Made by a program: the position numbers and the translations under genes | Shown here: one piece after another, positions 9,989 to 20,428 of the stretch | Layout: each line of letters opens with the position of its first letter | Numbering within the stretch: position 1 is the first letter of the stretch | The notes under the pieces: model-generated | Databases searched by the model: none | What the model saw: the letters and a program-made list of their open reading frames with translations, nothing else | What the model was told of the DNA's origin: nothing | NCBI RefSeq assembly: GCF_002076895.1 | Contig: NZ_CP020465.1 | Span: forward strand, 4,402,001-4,466,000 | Source: Cognaticolwellia beringensis | Lineage (GTDB): Bacteria; Pseudomonadota; Gammaproteobacteria; Enterobacterales; Alteromonadaceae | Length of the DNA stretch: 64,000 nucleotides | Direction: 5' to 3'

Positions 9989-10924
9989 TTACTCTACTGA
10001 TTCTAATGCTTTAGTTAACGACGCACTGTCATTAACTGATTGACATACAATGGCTTTATCGATGCGTTTCAACAAGCCTTGTAATACTTTACCTGGGCCT
10101 GCTTCAATTGCAACTTCAATCCCTTGCTGCGCTAAATACTGAATAGTTTCCGTCCAACGAACTGGGCTATATAATTGTTTAATTAGTGCTAATTTAATGG
10201 CTTCAACCGAGTTTTCTGTTGCAACGTCAACATTATTAACCACTGGGATTGTTGGCTCATTAAAAGTAACATTGTTAAATTCTTCTGCTAACTTATCTGC
10301 TGCGTCTTTCATTAGTGCGCAATGTGATGGCACGCTAACGGGTAATGGAAGTACACGTTTAGCTCCGGCTTCCTTACATAAGACTCCAGCACGCTCAACT
10401 GCTGCTTTATGGCCAGCAATAACCACTTGGCCAGGCGAATTAAAATTAACTGCTGAAACAACCTCATTATTAGCTGCTTTTGCGCAAGCATCAATAATGA
10501 TTTTATCATCTAGGCCAATAATGGCAGCCATAGCACCCACGCCCTCAGGCACAGACGCTTGCATAAACTCACCGCGTTTTTCAACTAACTTAACTGCATC
10601 AGCTAAAGATAATACCCCTGCGCAAACTAACGCAGAGTATTCACCTAAACTATGACCTGCTAAAAGTTTAGGTGTTGCTGATGAATTAGCATGCCATACA
10701 CGCCAAATAGCAACACTTGCTGTTAGTAGCGCAGGTTGAGTAAAGTTTGTTTGGTTTAATTTCTCAACCGGTCCTTGTTGTACCAATTGCCATAAATTGT
10801 AACCTAGTGCTTCAGATGCTTCAGAAAAAGTACTTTGTACCACTTCATGTTCAGCAAAATCAGCTAACATAGCTAAAGATTGTGAACCTTGACCGGGAAA
10901 GACAAACGCTAAATTATTTTGCAT
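9989..10924 (-). CDS. fabD: Malonyl-CoA:ACP transacylase
   Basis: It moves malonyl from CoA to ACP, supplying the extender unit. The GQGSQ motif is near the N-terminus (VFPGQGSQSLAML), the nucleophile is in AGHSLGEYSALVCAG, and the catalytic His lies in VSVPSHCALM. The length of 311 residues is normal. Upstream should lie fabH, but plsX comes directly after a 124-base gap. Confidence 0.97.
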   Translation of the reverse strand: MQNNLAFVFPGQGSQSLAMLADFAEHEVVQSTFSEASEALGYNLWQLVQQGPVEKLNQTNFTQPALLTASVAIWRVWHANSSATPKLLAGHSLGEYSALVCAGVLSLADAVKLVEKRGEFMQASVPEGVGAMAAIIGLDDKIIIDACAKAANNEVVSAVNFNSPGQVVIAGHKAAVERAGVLCKEAGAKRVLPLPVSVPSHCALMKDAADKLAEEFNNVTFNEPTIPVVNNVDVATENSVEAIKLALIKQLYSPVRWTETIQYLAQQGIEVAIEAGPGKVLQGLLKRIDKAIVCQSVNDSASLTKALESVE

Positions 10925-11048
10925 TATTTGACCTAATTATATTTAATTTACCACTGTAACCGCGTAAATCATGTTCTGATCTACGCCGCTGTAATTTATT
11001 AAGCTTTAATCTACTTTTCGTTAGGTATTTACCACGGCACCATTAACA

Positions 11049-12074
11049 TTACTTATGGCACAAAGTATGTTCAAGCTTATCTTTAATTTTTGTTGGTACT
11101 TGCCGTTCAATTTCAGTAATCGCTTCAATAATAGCAGTATAAAAAGCCGTTATATTGGCATTACCATGACTTTTCACCACAATACCGCGCAATCCTATCA
11201 AACTTGCGCCGTTATACTGGTCGGGGTTCATGGGTTTAAACAGTTTTTTTAAGGTCCGAGACAATAATTTACCCATTATTTTCGCTAAAAAGTGTTTTTT
11301 AATGATTTCTTGCAGTTGCGTGTAGACCATTCTTGCCACACCTTCACAAGTTTTCAAGGCAACATTACCGACAAAACCATCACAAACAATCACATCAGCT
11401 TTATTAGTAAAAATGTCATTACCTTCTATAAAACCAATATAATTAATATCATCATTTGCCTGTAAATAACTGGCCGCTTGTTTAATATGATCACTACCTT
11501 TGTTATCTTCCTCACCCATGTTCAATAAAGCGACTTTCGGATTTTCAATTCCGTCTACCTCTTTGGCCATCACAGAGCCCATAATCGCAAATTGGTATAA
11601 AACACTAGAATCACAAAAAACATTTGCGCCTAAATCCAACATAAACACATGTTGATCAGGTTTGTTACTCGGCAATGCAGAGATTAACGCGGGGCGCTCT
11701 ACACCAGGCAATGTTTTTAAAACAAAATGCGCCATTGAAAAAAGCGCGCCAGTATTACCCGCACTCACACAAGCTTGTGCTTGGCCATCATGGACTAAAT
11801 CTAAGGTTTTGCGCATTGAAGATTGTTTTTTATTACGCAGGGCAAAAATAGGCTTGTCATCCATTTCAACAACTTGAGTTGTAGGAAATAGAGTTATTCT
11901 TGGATGTGGATAAAATTTATTTTTTGAAAGTTCTTCGACAATGACAGATTCGTCACCGCACAGTAATAAGTGAAGATTGGGAAAGTTTTCTATTGCGAGC
12001 ATTGCCGCAGGAAGTGTTACGTGGGGGCCTTGGTCGCCCCCCATAACATCTAACGCTATGGTTAGATTAATCAA
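11049..12074 (-). CDS. plsX: Phosphate acyltransferase PlsX
   Basis: It makes acyl-phosphate from acyl-ACP, feeding PlsY in phospholipid synthesis. It begins INLTIALDVMGGDQGPHVTL, and has CVSAGNTGALFSMAHFVL, MLDLGANVFCDS and VCDGFVGNVALKTCEG, all PlsX hallmarks. The length of 341 residues is normal. It follows rpmF by 15 bases, the usual yceD-rpmF-plsX arrangement. Confidence 0.96.
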   Translation of the reverse strand: MINLTIALDVMGGDQGPHVTLPAAMLAIENFPNLHLLLCGDESVIVEELSKNKFYPHPRITLFPTTQVVEMDDKPIFALRNKKQSSMRKTLDLVHDGQAQACVSAGNTGALFSMAHFVLKTLPGVERPALISALPSNKPDQHVFMLDLGANVFCDSSVLYQFAIMGSVMAKEVDGIENPKVALLNMGEEDNKGSDHIKQAASYLQANDDINYIGFIEGNDIFTNKADVIVCDGFVGNVALKTCEGVARMVYTQLQEIIKKHFLAKIMGKLLSRTLKKLFKPMNPDQYNGASLIGLRGIVVKSHGNANITAFYTAIIEAITEIERQVPTKIKDKLEHTLCHK

Positions 12075-12089
12075 GGTAATCGTTACAGA

Positions 12090-12260
12090 TTACTTATTGA
12101 TTACTTTAACACCTTTGTAAAAGCCATCAGCTGTTACATGGTGACGACGGTGAGTTTCACCAGATACTGGATCTGTTGATAAATGCGTTGTCGTTATTGC
12201 GTCATGTGAACGGCGCATGCCACGTCTTGAACGAGACTTTTTGCTCTTTTGAACTGCCAT
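12090..12260 (-). CDS. rpmF: 50S ribosomal protein L32
   Basis: A 56-residue basic protein: [20 protein letters not shown], then a T/S-rich middle and [19 protein letters not shown]. This is the L32 pattern. A TAGGAG ribosome site precedes the ATG. It sits between yceD and plsX as in most gammaproteobacteria. The zinc-binding cysteines of some L32 forms are absent. Confidence 0.95.
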   Translation of the reverse strand: MAVQKSKKSRSRRGMRRSHDAITTTHLSTDPVSGETHRRHHVTADGFYKGVKVINK

Positions 12261-12296
12261 TGCCTACTCCTAAAATCGGTTATTAGCTAAATTTAA

Positions 12297-12809
12297 CTAT
12301 TTAATTTTCTTTAATATATCAAATGGATTTGGTTTTTCTAGCTCTTCAGGCAACTCTCCCCAAACACTATCAGACGGAGCCTGACAATCTTTAATAGGAT
12401 GCCTTGGAATTAATGGAATCTCGAGTAAAAACTCATCTTCCACTAACTCTCGTAAGTTAACTTCACCATTTTCATCTAATTCAATTGCGTCATAATATGA
12501 CGGCAACTCCGCTGCGGCTTCAGCGTCTTTCACCGGACTAAAAGTAAAATCTACTTCTAATACCGAGTCAAACTCTTCAGTACATCGCTGACAAGTTAAT
12601 GTAACCGTTGCCGATGAGCTGCCTGATATTACTACCAAACCGACTTCATCCACACTAAAATTAGCATTTACTTGTACTTGCTCACCTTGTGCATCACACA
12701 CAGCAAGCAATCTATTCATCCCAGATACTTCAAAGTATCCTTCACACACTAACTTTCGCTGTGCGCTTCTGGATGGGTCTATCGTTATCGGGAGTTTAAG
12801 ATTCTTCAT
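12297..12809 (-). CDS. yceD: YceD / DUF177 family 23S rRNA accumulation protein
   Basis: This family is linked to 23S rRNA accumulation and L32/ribosome assembly. The 170-residue protein has the DUF177 core with a CxxC pair (TLTCQRCTEEFDSVLEVDF), the acidic ELDENGEVNLRELVEDEFLLEIPL segment and a later Cys. It is the first gene of the rpmF-plsX-fab run and is divergent from the Maf gene. Confidence 0.92.
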   Translation of the reverse strand: MKNLKLPITIDPSRSAQRKLVCEGYFEVSGMNRLLAVCDAQGEQVQVNANFSVDEVGLVVISGSSSATVTLTCQRCTEEFDSVLEVDFTFSPVKDAEAAAELPSYYDAIELDENGEVNLRELVEDEFLLEIPLIPRHPIKDCQAPSDSVWGELPEELEKPNPFDILKKIK

Positions 12810-12928
12810 AAGGCGCGCATAATAAAGTGCCTATCGGCCTGTGTCAAAAGAAAAATAGCTTAATTTGTTTAAAAACTCAAGATAGGCCATATATTAACAA
12901 TAATCTGTTTATATTTTGAGTGATATTA

Positions 12929-13537
12929 ATGAAAGAACTTGTTTTAGGCTCCACCTCCCCTTTTCGTAAAGAAATTTTAGCTAAACTTAACATTCCCTTT
13001 GCTTGCGCTAAACCCAATATAGATGAAACCGCGTTTGAAAACGAATCGCCTGTTGCATTAGTGCAACGTTTAGCTATCGAAAAGGCGAAGGCCGTTGCTA
13101 ACGAATTTCCTGATGCCTTAATCATAGGTTCAGATCAGGTGGCGATGTGCGACGGCGAAATCCTCGGCAAACCGCATAATTTTGAAAATGCGGTTAAGCA
13201 ACTAGAAAAATTTAGTAATAAAACCGTCGCCTTTTATACCGGGCTATGTGTCTATGATAGCGGTTTAGACTTCACAACTTCTTTAATAGAACCTTTTTTA
13301 GTGCATTTTAATGAGCTTTCACTCAGCGATATTGAAAACTATCTGCACGCAGAACAACCTTATAATTGTGCTGGTAGCTTCAAAAGTGAAGGACTAGGTA
13401 TTTGTTTGTTTAAAAAACTTGAAGGTGAAGACCCAAACACTTTAATTGGTTTACCGCTTATAAAACTGGTTGAGTTATTAAAGCAACACGGTGTTGACGT
13501 TTTAGCAGAACAAGCTAAACAGCGTAAAATTAGCTGA
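12929..13537 (+). CDS. yceF: Maf-family nucleoside triphosphate pyrophosphatase (YceF type)
   Basis: It probably hydrolyses modified or non-canonical NTPs such as m7GTP, as E. coli YceF does. It begins KELVLGSTSPFRKEIL, has PNIDET, GSDQVAMCDGEILGKP and the C-terminal region PYNCAGSFKSEGLGICLF, all Maf hallmarks. I chose the ATG at 12929 over a GTG three codons upstream because Maf proteins start just before the LxLxSxSPxR motif. The divergent position next to yceD is the same as in E. coli and supports the YceF sub-family. Confidence 0.9.
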   Translation: MKELVLGSTSPFRKEILAKLNIPFACAKPNIDETAFENESPVALVQRLAIEKAKAVANEFPDALIIGSDQVAMCDGEILGKPHNFENAVKQLEKFSNKTVAFYTGLCVYDSGLDFTTSLIEPFLVHFNELSLSDIENYLHAEQPYNCAGSFKSEGLGICLFKKLEGEDPNTLIGLPLIKLVELLKQHGVDVLAEQAKQRKIS

Positions 13538-13611
13538 TATTAAATTTATGTGCAGTATATAAGAAGTACACTGTCATTTTTTAGCGGAAAAATAAACTAA
13601 CTAAACTTATC

Positions 13612-13655
13612 AAAGGAATAAATATAATTTCATCGTTTTATTTATTCCTTTTAAC
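13612..13655 (+). terminator. Terminator behind the Maf gene
   Basis: A perfect 13-bp stem AAAGGAATAAATA/TATTTATTCCTTT (13612-13624 with 13639-13651) followed by a short T stretch. It is AT-rich, so strength is uncertain. Confidence 0.65.
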
Positions 13656-13728
13656 TTGAATTTAAATTATTCCACTCCATAACATTATGTATGATAAAAA
13701 ATAATATTAATTTAAAGCGTAGCTGCTG

Positions 13729-14004
13729 ATGTTTAAACTCTTTTTCATATTAACTATTTTACTCACAACTGTTTCAGCAAATAAAATAGAAGTAGTAACC
13801 TTAAGTGATTTAAGTTTTAATCAAGCCAACACAGTTGAACTTGATACTACAGAAGATGTAGATTCTGATAACCCTGCACTATTAACCCTCACAGCAAATT
13901 ATCTTCGTTCTTATACCTACATTAGTATTCGTTACCGCAATCCTGACATTATAGAACCATACTTCCAAAACTTTCATTCTAGAGCCCCACCATTTATTTG
14001 TTAA
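13729..14004 (+). CDS. Small predicted secreted protein, function unknown
   Basis: This 91-residue protein is not recognised. Residues 1-17 (MFKLFFILTILLTTVSA) look like a Sec signal peptide with cleavage after TVSA. The mature part is acidic in the middle (ELDTTEDVDSDNP) and ends in an aromatic/basic stretch YISIRYRNPDI and SRAPPFIC. One Cys is the final residue. It is flanked by a terminator upstream and a long gap downstream, so it is a single-gene unit. Codon use looks like its neighbours. It could be periplasmic or outer-membrane associated; no function can be assigned. Confidence 0.6.
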   Translation: MFKLFFILTILLTTVSANKIEVVTLSDLSFNQANTVELDTTEDVDSDNPALLTLTANYLRSYTYISIRYRNPDIIEPYFQNFHSRAPPFIC

Positions 14005-14360
14005 TAAACCACATCACATGAAAATAAGGTTTTTGTACATTTCAAACTTGTTTTAATTAAGTGCCACGTTATTAATGAATACAAAGCGGATTCAATTTCG
14101 CTAAATACTTTTTTTAAAACCGTACAAATTGCCTAAATTTTAATTCAGTAATGCAACTCAATTAATTTTACAACGTCTGTGAACACAGTGTTAGAAATGA
14201 CCTGTTTAAAAATCGACAGTAATGACGACATTGAGCAATATAAATTTAACATGATAAATACCGAAATATCATTTAATAAAAAGCAGCTGAATTTGACGTA
14301 AGCATATATCAGTCGTTAAAAAATTAAACGACCTATGCTGAAATAAATTTTGAGGTAGAT
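14005..14360. other. Intergenic region before the CBS gene
   Basis: About 355 AT-rich bases. It must contain the promoter of the CBS gene, whose ribosome site TTGAGGTAG is clear at about 14350. I see no other convincing element. Confidence 0.4.
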
Positions 14361-14936
14361 ATGAAAAAATTACATTTAGTTAACTTAGAAGCAACAGACA
14401 ACATTATAACACCTGAACAATTTGAAGAAATTAACTTAGCATCACCTGCAGTAGAAATATTCACTGACTTTAAAGTGCATAAAGCGTTGATGATCGATGG
14501 CGATACGATGGCTGTAACCGCATTACAATTAATGTTAAAAACGCACGTCAGAATGAATATAGTGGTTGCTGAAAACGATGACTTTGTTGGTATTATTAGT
14601 ACAAATGAATTATCAGAACAGCACATTGTCGCAAAACTCTCTAAAGGAATTGCGCGCGAAGACATCTTAGTTAAAGATTTAATGATCCCAAAATCAGATT
14701 TTCATGCGTTTGATTATAGTGAATTGCTACGTGCGTCCGTTGGCGATGTTGTATCAACTTTAGAGAATTACCAGCTTCGTCACTGTTTAGTACTAGATAG
14801 AGCGAGTCATCATATACGAGGCGTTATCTCAACTAGTGATATAGCAAGAAAACTCCATATGGACTTGGATCTTAATGTTAAACAATCATTTGGATCGGTT
14901 TATGACGTAGTACATCAAAAAGCCAGTTCAATGTAA
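14361..14936 (+). CDS. CBS-domain pair protein
   Basis: A soluble 191-residue protein with two CBS motifs: about 55-100 (ALMIDGDTMAVTALQLML, then FVGIISTNELSEQ) and about 115-180 (VKDLMIPKSDFHAF, HCLVLDRASHHIRGVISTSD). Such pairs bind adenine nucleotides and sense energy or ionic state. There is no fused effector domain, so it likely acts on a partner protein. It is a single gene with a strong ribosome site and its own terminator. The partner is not shown by the context. Confidence 0.85.
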   Translation: MKKLHLVNLEATDNIITPEQFEEINLASPAVEIFTDFKVHKALMIDGDTMAVTALQLMLKTHVRMNIVVAENDDFVGIISTNELSEQHIVAKLSKGIAREDILVKDLMIPKSDFHAFDYSELLRASVGDVVSTLENYQLRHCLVLDRASHHIRGVISTSDIARKLHMDLDLNVKQSFGSVYDVVHQKASSM

Positions 14937-14979
14937 GTCTGCAGATATTTCATCATCACAATAGGATACTAGAAAAAAT

Positions 14980-15030
14980 AAGGCACAGTAAATGGATAAT
15001 ACGATCATCCAACAACTGTGCCTTTTTAGT
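14980..15030 (+). terminator. Branched terminator between the CBS gene and rluC
   Basis: Outer stem AAGGCACAG/CTGTGCCTT encloses an inner hairpin TGGAT/ATCCA and is followed by TTTAGTTTTTT. The A-rich left flank may make it work for rluC on the other strand too. Confidence 0.8.
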
Positions 15031-15080
15031 TTTTTACCTTTAATGTTTGACCTGGGTACAAAGCTAATACTGGTTTTCGT

Positions 15081-16064
15081 CTAATGTACATCCGCTTTAG
15101 TCAATTTCTTTAACAGTTTTTCCAACGAAGGCTCTAAAGGTGCTTCAATTTTAATTCGTTCATTACTTAACGGATGAATAAATTCAATACTAGCCGCATG
15201 TAAAAACAAACGTTTTAATCCCAGTGTTTTCATTTCTAGGTCAAAATCTTCATGACCATATTTTGCGTCACAGGCAATCGAATGCCCCTTGGTTTGACAA
15301 TGCACACGAATTTGATGTGTACGACCGGTAACAGGGAAAGCTCTAACGAGTGTGGCGTTTTTATAGTGCTGAAGAACTTTAAAACGCGTTTCAGACTCTT
15401 TACCGTTGATATTGTCAACTACCACAACACGTTCACCCGACTTTAAGTCATTTTTCTTCAAACCTTCTGCAACACGCGTCAATTTAGTCGACCAACGACC
15501 TTTAACTAAAGCATGGTAAAATTTCTGTACGGTTTTATTTCTTAGCTGCTCGTGTAAATGACGCAAGGCAGAGCGTTTTTTCGCCACCACTAAACAACCA
15601 GAAGTATCACGATCTAGTCGATGTACAAGTTCCAGCATTCGCGCATCTGGTCGCAAAGCTCGCAATGCTTCAATCAAACCAAAACTTAAACCACTACCAC
15701 CATGCACAGCCATGCCAGACGGTTTGTTAATAACAATTAAACGATCGTCTTCAAATAGTATTTGCTTCTCTAAATTGGCAACCACATTTAATTGTGTAGA
15801 CACCGTATTCGTATTTTCAGAAACACGAATAGGTGCAACACGAATAATATCTTCATCAACCAACTTATACTCGGGTTTTGTACGCTTTTTATTGACCCGT
15901 ATTTCGCCTTTACGCAAAAGACGATACAGCATACTTTTTGGTACACCTTTAAGTGTTTTCACTAAAAAGTTATCAATACGTTGACCCGCATCTTCACTGT
16001 CTACGGTAATAAATCTAACTTGAGGTCTTGGGCTATCTGTCATATCTGTTTTACTAGGAACCAT
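15081..16064 (-). CDS. rluC: 23S rRNA pseudouridine synthase RluC
   Basis: It makes pseudouridines in 23S rRNA (955, 2504 and 2580 in E. coli). An N-terminal S4 RNA-binding domain (RIDNFLVKTLKGVPKSMLYR, LLRKGEIRVNKKRTKPEYKL) precedes the RluA-type catalytic domain with the active Asp in ELVHRLDRDTSGCLVVAK. The ATG at 16064 gives about 327 residues, close to E. coli. A farther TTG and a nearer ATG at 16043 are alternatives. It is divergent from rne, the conserved arrangement. Confidence 0.93.
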   Translation of the reverse strand: MVPSKTDMTDSPRPQVRFITVDSEDAGQRIDNFLVKTLKGVPKSMLYRLLRKGEIRVNKKRTKPEYKLVDEDIIRVAPIRVSENTNTVSTQLNVVANLEKQILFEDDRLIVINKPSGMAVHGGSGLSFGLIEALRALRPDARMLELVHRLDRDTSGCLVVAKKRSALRHLHEQLRNKTVQKFYHALVKGRWSTKLTRVAEGLKKNDLKSGERVVVVDNINGKESETRFKVLQHYKNATLVRAFPVTGRTHQIRVHCQTKGHSIACDAKYGHEDFDLEMKTLGLKRLFLHAASIEFIHPLSNERIKIEAPLEPSLEKLLKKLTKADVH

Positions 16065-16683
16065 AATTGTCCGCAGTTTAACATATTTTTTTCTAATTAC
16101 AGGCAATTAAAACGAGGATTTTATTGCCTTATTGATAAATAAAGTGTGATAATAGAATGGTTACCGCTGCATTTCAGCCGTAACAAGTAAAAAGGATGCT
16201 TTAAGCGAGACGTAAGAGGCAAGTATGCGGCCACGTTAGTATTAGATAATTTTATCAAACATCATTATCGAGATACTAAAAGTAAGGCCTATTGTGAATT
16301 TGACGCGTGTAACTTGTCAAAAAAACCACATAAACATATTGTCCCGCGCAATAAAGCGATTATGTAATTAAACAGAAAGAATAAGTCACATTTCCAATCG
16401 TTAAAACATTAGAAAAACACGATAAAATTATCGAACTAACATTAACGATGAACTTTTTTTCTCTGTTGCGCACAGCACACAGGCTGGGCACATAAAGAAT
16501 CAATTTTACTGTGGTGTTCAACACCTCAGTTATAAAGACAATCAGAATTTTTAACAGCTTGCTGCGTAATATGGCGTAGTAAGATTGACACCCGTGAGGC
16601 TGACAAGTTGCTGTTACCATAGCGATAGATTACTTTGTGTTCTAAGCAATGGTGTGTTGTGACTAAAATGAGTCACACAAACT
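16065..16683 (+). promoter_or_regulatory. Long divergent rluC/rne region, likely with the rne 5' leader
   Basis: About 620 bases separate rluC and rne. In enterobacteria rne has a leader of several hundred bases that RNase E itself cleaves to control its own level. The length and position here fit such a leader, but I could not identify the specific hairpins. No convincing protein gene is present. Confidence 0.45.
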
Positions 16684-19600
16684 ATGAAACGTATGTTAAT
16701 TAATGCTACACAATCAGAAGAATTGCGTGTAGCACTTGTAGATGGTCAACAACTTTATGATTTAGATATCGAAAGTCCTGGTCACGAACAAAAAAAATCG
16801 AATATATATAAAGCTAAAATCACCCGTATTGAACCGTCGTTAGAAGCGGCGTTTGTTGATTACGGTGCTGACCGTCACGGTTTCTTACCGATGAAAGAAA
16901 TCGCTCGTGAATACTTCCCTAAAGGTTACAGCTTCCAAGGCCGTCCTAATATCAAAGAAGTATTGCGTGAAGGCCAAGAAGTTATCGTGCAAATTGATAA
17001 AGAAGAGCGTGGTCAAAAAGGCGCAGCGTTAACTACTTTTATCAGTCTTGCCGGCAGCTACTTAGTACTTATGCCAAACAACCCTCGTGCTGGCGGTATT
17101 TCACGTCGCATTGAAGGTGACGAACGTACTGACCTTAAAGCTTCATTAAGCAAACTTACCTTACCTAAAGGCATGGGCTTAATCGTTCGTACCGCTGGTG
17201 TTGGTAAAGAGTATGAAGAGCTTGAATGGGATTTAAATGTTTTAACACATCATTGGAATGCCATTTCAGAAGCCGCTGCAAGTCGCCCTGCTCCATTTTT
17301 AATACACCAAGAAACAAACGTTATTTTACGTGCTATTCGCGACTATTTACGTCGTGACATTGGCGAAGTGTTGATTGATCGTCCTAAAATATTTGAAAGT
17401 GTTAAAAAACACATTGAAATCGTTCGTCCTGACTTTTTAAGTAAAGTTAAACTATATAGCAACGACGTTCCTTTATTCACGCATTATCAAATTGAAACGC
17501 AAATAGAAACAGCTTTTCAACGTGAAGTACGTTTACCTTCTGGCGGTTCAATTGTTATTGATCCTACAGAAGCGCTAACATCTATCGATATTAACTCTGC
17601 CCGTGCAACTAAAGGTGGAGACATTGAAGAAACAGCATTCAACACCAACTTAGAAGCCGCTGAAGAAATTGCTCGTCAATTACGCTTACGCGATTTAGGT
17701 GGTTTAGTGGTTATCGATTTCATCGATATGACCCCTGTTCGCCATCAACGTGAAGTTGAAAACAGAATGCGCGATGCCGTTAAACAAGACAGAGCGCGTA
17801 TTCAATTAGGTCGAATTTCTCGTTTTGGTCTACTTGAAATGTCACGTCAACGTTTACGTCCTTCGATTGGTGAAACTAGCCAAGGCGTTTGTCCTCGTTG
17901 TAGTGGTACAGGTCATGTTCGTGGCGTTGAGTCATTAGCATTATCGGTTTTACGTTTAATGGAAGAAGAAGCCATTAAAGACAATACACAACAAGTTCAG
18001 GCACAAGTGCCAGTGCCTGTTGCTACGTATTTATTAAACGAAAAACGTCGCTCTGTGTTTCATATTGAAAAGCACCATAACGTTAATATTCTCATCATTC
18101 CTAATCCGAATATGGTAACGCCGCAATATGAAGTTATCCGAGTAAGAAAAGACGAAGGTATCGAAGAAGCCAGTTACGATATGGCTATTAAGCAAGCAGT
18201 GCCTGAAGAAGCTGTGATGCCTAAATTTGATAAAGAAGTCAATAAGCGTGTTGAACCTTTACTACAAGGTATGTCTTCACCTAAACAAGCTCCGAAAAAG
18301 CAAGAGCCTGTGCCAGTTGTTGAAGCAAAACCTGAAGCAAAAAGCTTAATCACGGGTGTTGTATCTTGGGTTAAGTCGCTTTTTGCTGCAGAAGAAAAAG
18401 AAGTTGTTCAACCTGCACCTATTAAGCCTCAAGAAAGCAATACTAGAAATAGTGAACGTCGCCCTCAAAGAGGTCGCCAAGGTCAACGTCGCAATAATCG
18501 TAACGACACACGTAACGAAGGTCGTAATGACTCACGTAACGAGAACCGTAATGACAAGCGTAAGCCTCAAGCCGCTACTGTAGACGAAAATGCGAATAAG
18601 CAAAGTACGACGTCTCCTACCACTACTGCAGCTAAGCCTCAAAAAGAGCGAGTGCATAAACCTAAAGAAGAAAAGGTAGCTGAGCGTCGTCAACGTCGTA
18701 ATAACCGTAAAAAAGTACGTGTTAACAGTGATGTTAAAAACAATACGCATGTTGAAACTAAAAAAGTTGACAGTACTGAAGCTCAAGCCGTTTTACCTGA
18801 GAATAATGTTGTAGAGACTAGCAAAGTTGAAACAATCAAGGTTGAAAACACAGCGCCAGTAGAGACAACGAGTCATGTTGATAACACGGCTATTGATAAC
18901 GCTACGGTTGAACCAACAGCTAACACAGCAAAAGATGAGCAACGCCCAAGAAGCCGTCGCTCTCCTCGCCACATGCGTGCACACGGTCAACGCCGTAGAC
19001 AAAATGCTGATGCAAGCGAAGTTAAAAGTGAAGTTACTGAAGATCCTGTAACAGCTCGTTACCCAGAGCAAACTGAGGCTTCAATTGATAACGCTTTAAA
19101 TCAAGCTAATACAACCAATGAAATTACTGAGCCAACGCCGACTGTTGAAGACGTGCAAAAAGTTCAAGCTAACGCATTAACTGAAGTAATTAATAACCCT
19201 GAGAATGAAGTTCAACAAAACTTACCTTTTGATGAACCACAACCAGCCGTTAATACAGCTACTGAAGAAGTTAATAGCCAAGTAACTGAAACAGCAACAA
19301 GTGAAGAGGTATCATCAACAGTTGAAGCAGAAAAACCTTCAGTTGAAGAAGTTACACCACCGGTTGAAGTTAAGGTTGAAAATGCTGAAAATGTAGTTAG
19401 CCAACAAGTGGCAGCACCTGAAGCAGCAGAGAAAGTTGAAACTCAAGTAGAAGAACAAGTTTCAACCGAGCAACCAGCAGTTACAGCACCAGAACCTTCA
19501 GTAGAAAAGGCCATTGTAGTAGCGCCTGATAATGAAGAAACACCTGCTGAAGTAGCAGCTGTTTCAGAAACTATTGCAGAAAAGCCAGCAACAGTTGATG

Positions 19601-19851
19601 AAAAACCTAAAAAAGTACGTGCTAAAGTTAAAAACATTAAACGTAAAGTTAAAGCTGCAGCAAACAAAACATCAGGTAAAGCATCGGCACCAATGACCAA
19701 GCCGGAAACCATAGTTAGTAGTGGTACTATTCCTCGTGATTTCGTCGCGGCTGAGCATAGAGCATTACATACTACTTCTGGTAGAACAGCACTTGTTGCT
19801 AATGTAACTAGTCGAACTTCAGCAGGGCCAACTAAGCCAACGCTTGTCTAA
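16684..19851 (+). CDS. rne: Ribonuclease E
   Basis: This is the main endonuclease for mRNA decay and rRNA/tRNA processing and the scaffold of the degradosome. The catalytic half begins [18 protein letters not shown], with an S1 domain (about 35-125), the DNase I-like Mg site residues in [19 protein letters not shown] and VVIDFIDM, and the zinc link CPRCSGTGH near residue 403. After residue 520 the protein is low complexity. There is an amphipathic segment [15 protein letters not shown] near 553 that fits membrane attachment, two Arg/Asn-rich RNA-binding blocks, long acidic Val/Glu repeats, and a basic C-terminal end. At 1055 residues it matches full-length E. coli RNase E. Confidence 0.97.
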   Translation: MKRMLINATQSEELRVALVDGQQLYDLDIESPGHEQKKSNIYKAKITRIEPSLEAAFVDYGADRHGFLPMKEIAREYFPKGYSFQGRPNIKEVLREGQEVIVQIDKEERGQKGAALTTFISLAGSYLVLMPNNPRAGGISRRIEGDERTDLKASLSKLTLPKGMGLIVRTAGVGKEYEELEWDLNVLTHHWNAISEAAASRPAPFLIHQETNVILRAIRDYLRRDIGEVLIDRPKIFESVKKHIEIVRPDFLSKVKLYSNDVPLFTHYQIETQIETAFQREVRLPSGGSIVIDPTEALTSIDINSARATKGGDIEETAFNTNLEAAEEIARQLRLRDLGGLVVIDFIDMTPVRHQREVENRMRDAVKQDRARIQLGRISRFGLLEMSRQRLRPSIGETSQGVCPRCSGTGHVRGVESLALSVLRLMEEEAIKDNTQQVQAQVPVPVATYLLNEKRRSVFHIEKHHNVNILIIPNPNMVTPQYEVIRVRKDEGIEEASYDMAIKQAVPEEAVMPKFDKEVNKRVEPLLQGMSSPKQAPKKQEPVPVVEAKPEAKSLITGVVSWVKSLFAAEEKEVVQPAPIKPQESNTRNSERRPQRGRQGQRRNNRNDTRNEGRNDSRNENRNDKRKPQAATVDENANKQSTTSPTTTAAKPQKERVHKPKEEKVAERRQRRNNRKKVRVNSDVKNNTHVETKKVDSTEAQAVLPENNVVETSKVETIKVENTAPVETTSHVDNTAIDNATVEPTANTAKDEQRPRSRRSPRHMRAHGQRRRQNADASEVKSEVTEDPVTARYPEQTEASIDNALNQANTTNEITEPTPTVEDVQKVQANALTEVINNPENEVQQNLPFDEPQPAVNTATEEVNSQVTETATSEEVSSTVEAEKPSVEEVTPPVEVKVENAENVVSQQVAAPEAAEKVETQVEEQVSTEQPAVTAPEPSVEKAIVVAPDNEETPAEVAAVSETIAEKPATVDEKPKKVRAKVKNIKRKVKAAANKTSGKASAPMTKPETIVSSGTIPRDFVAAEHRALHTTSGRTALVANVTSRTSAGPTKPTLV

Positions 19852-19898
19852 GTTGTCTCGCTACGCTTCAATGTAAACATTTGAAGCTAAAAAACAAA

Positions 19899-19935
19899 AG
19901 CCAATTGCATAACGCAATTGGCTTTTTTATTTTCT
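19899..19935 (+). terminator. Terminator behind rne
   Basis: Stem AGCCAATTGC/GCAATTGGCT with a four-base loop (ATAA), then TTTTTATTTT. A canonical rho-independent terminator. Confidence 0.9.
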
Positions 19936-20428
19936 ATAGTATTTATATTTTTTATATTTTAAATAATCACATTTCATTAATTAGGTTAGCTATTCTATGT
20001 GTAGGTGGAAAACCAAAATTCAAACATTTATTATAATAGAAAATTTCAGGAGCTTGCGTTTATATAGGCATTAAACAATTCACCCACCAGGTGAATAATA
20101 GTATTTGAGTGTTGTTGTAATTAATTATTGTTATCACGGATGAAATTTTCTTGGCAATGGATATTTAGCATATTTCACTGATAGTCTGCTTAGCCTTTGA
20201 CGGACTAAAATCCGATCTACAATAAATAGTCGCTAGGCTCTTTATGAATCGCTTTATAAGCGATATTGGCTAAAATACTGAACTTGATAAGCTAATATCT
20301 GGCAGAGAGTCACAGGTTAACGTTTAACGTACTATATAGCCTGAATTAACTAACACATAGCTAGTTAATTGATGAACTGTCGTGCTAATCCTTATTTAAA
20401 TACCTAACCCCAGTTAAGTATTTGATTC
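19936..20428. other. Intergenic region between rne and the phosphatase gene
   Basis: About 490 bases between convergent genes. The only recognisable element is a single degenerate copy of the GACGGACTAAAGTCCGACCTACA palindrome (listed separately). No ORF or RNA gene is supported. Confidence 0.45.
20198..20221 (+). repeat. Solitary half-copy of the GTAGGTCGG palindrome family
   Basis: Reads TGACGGACTAAAATCCGATC then TACA. It differs by two bases from the copies at 41.2 kb and 47.6-49.5 kb. A small stem GGA/TCC remains. Confidence 0.6.

Noticed and set aside
16360..16620. 86-residue minus-strand frame in the rne leader
   Set aside because: It starts without a ribosome site and resembles no family; the region is better explained as the rne leader.
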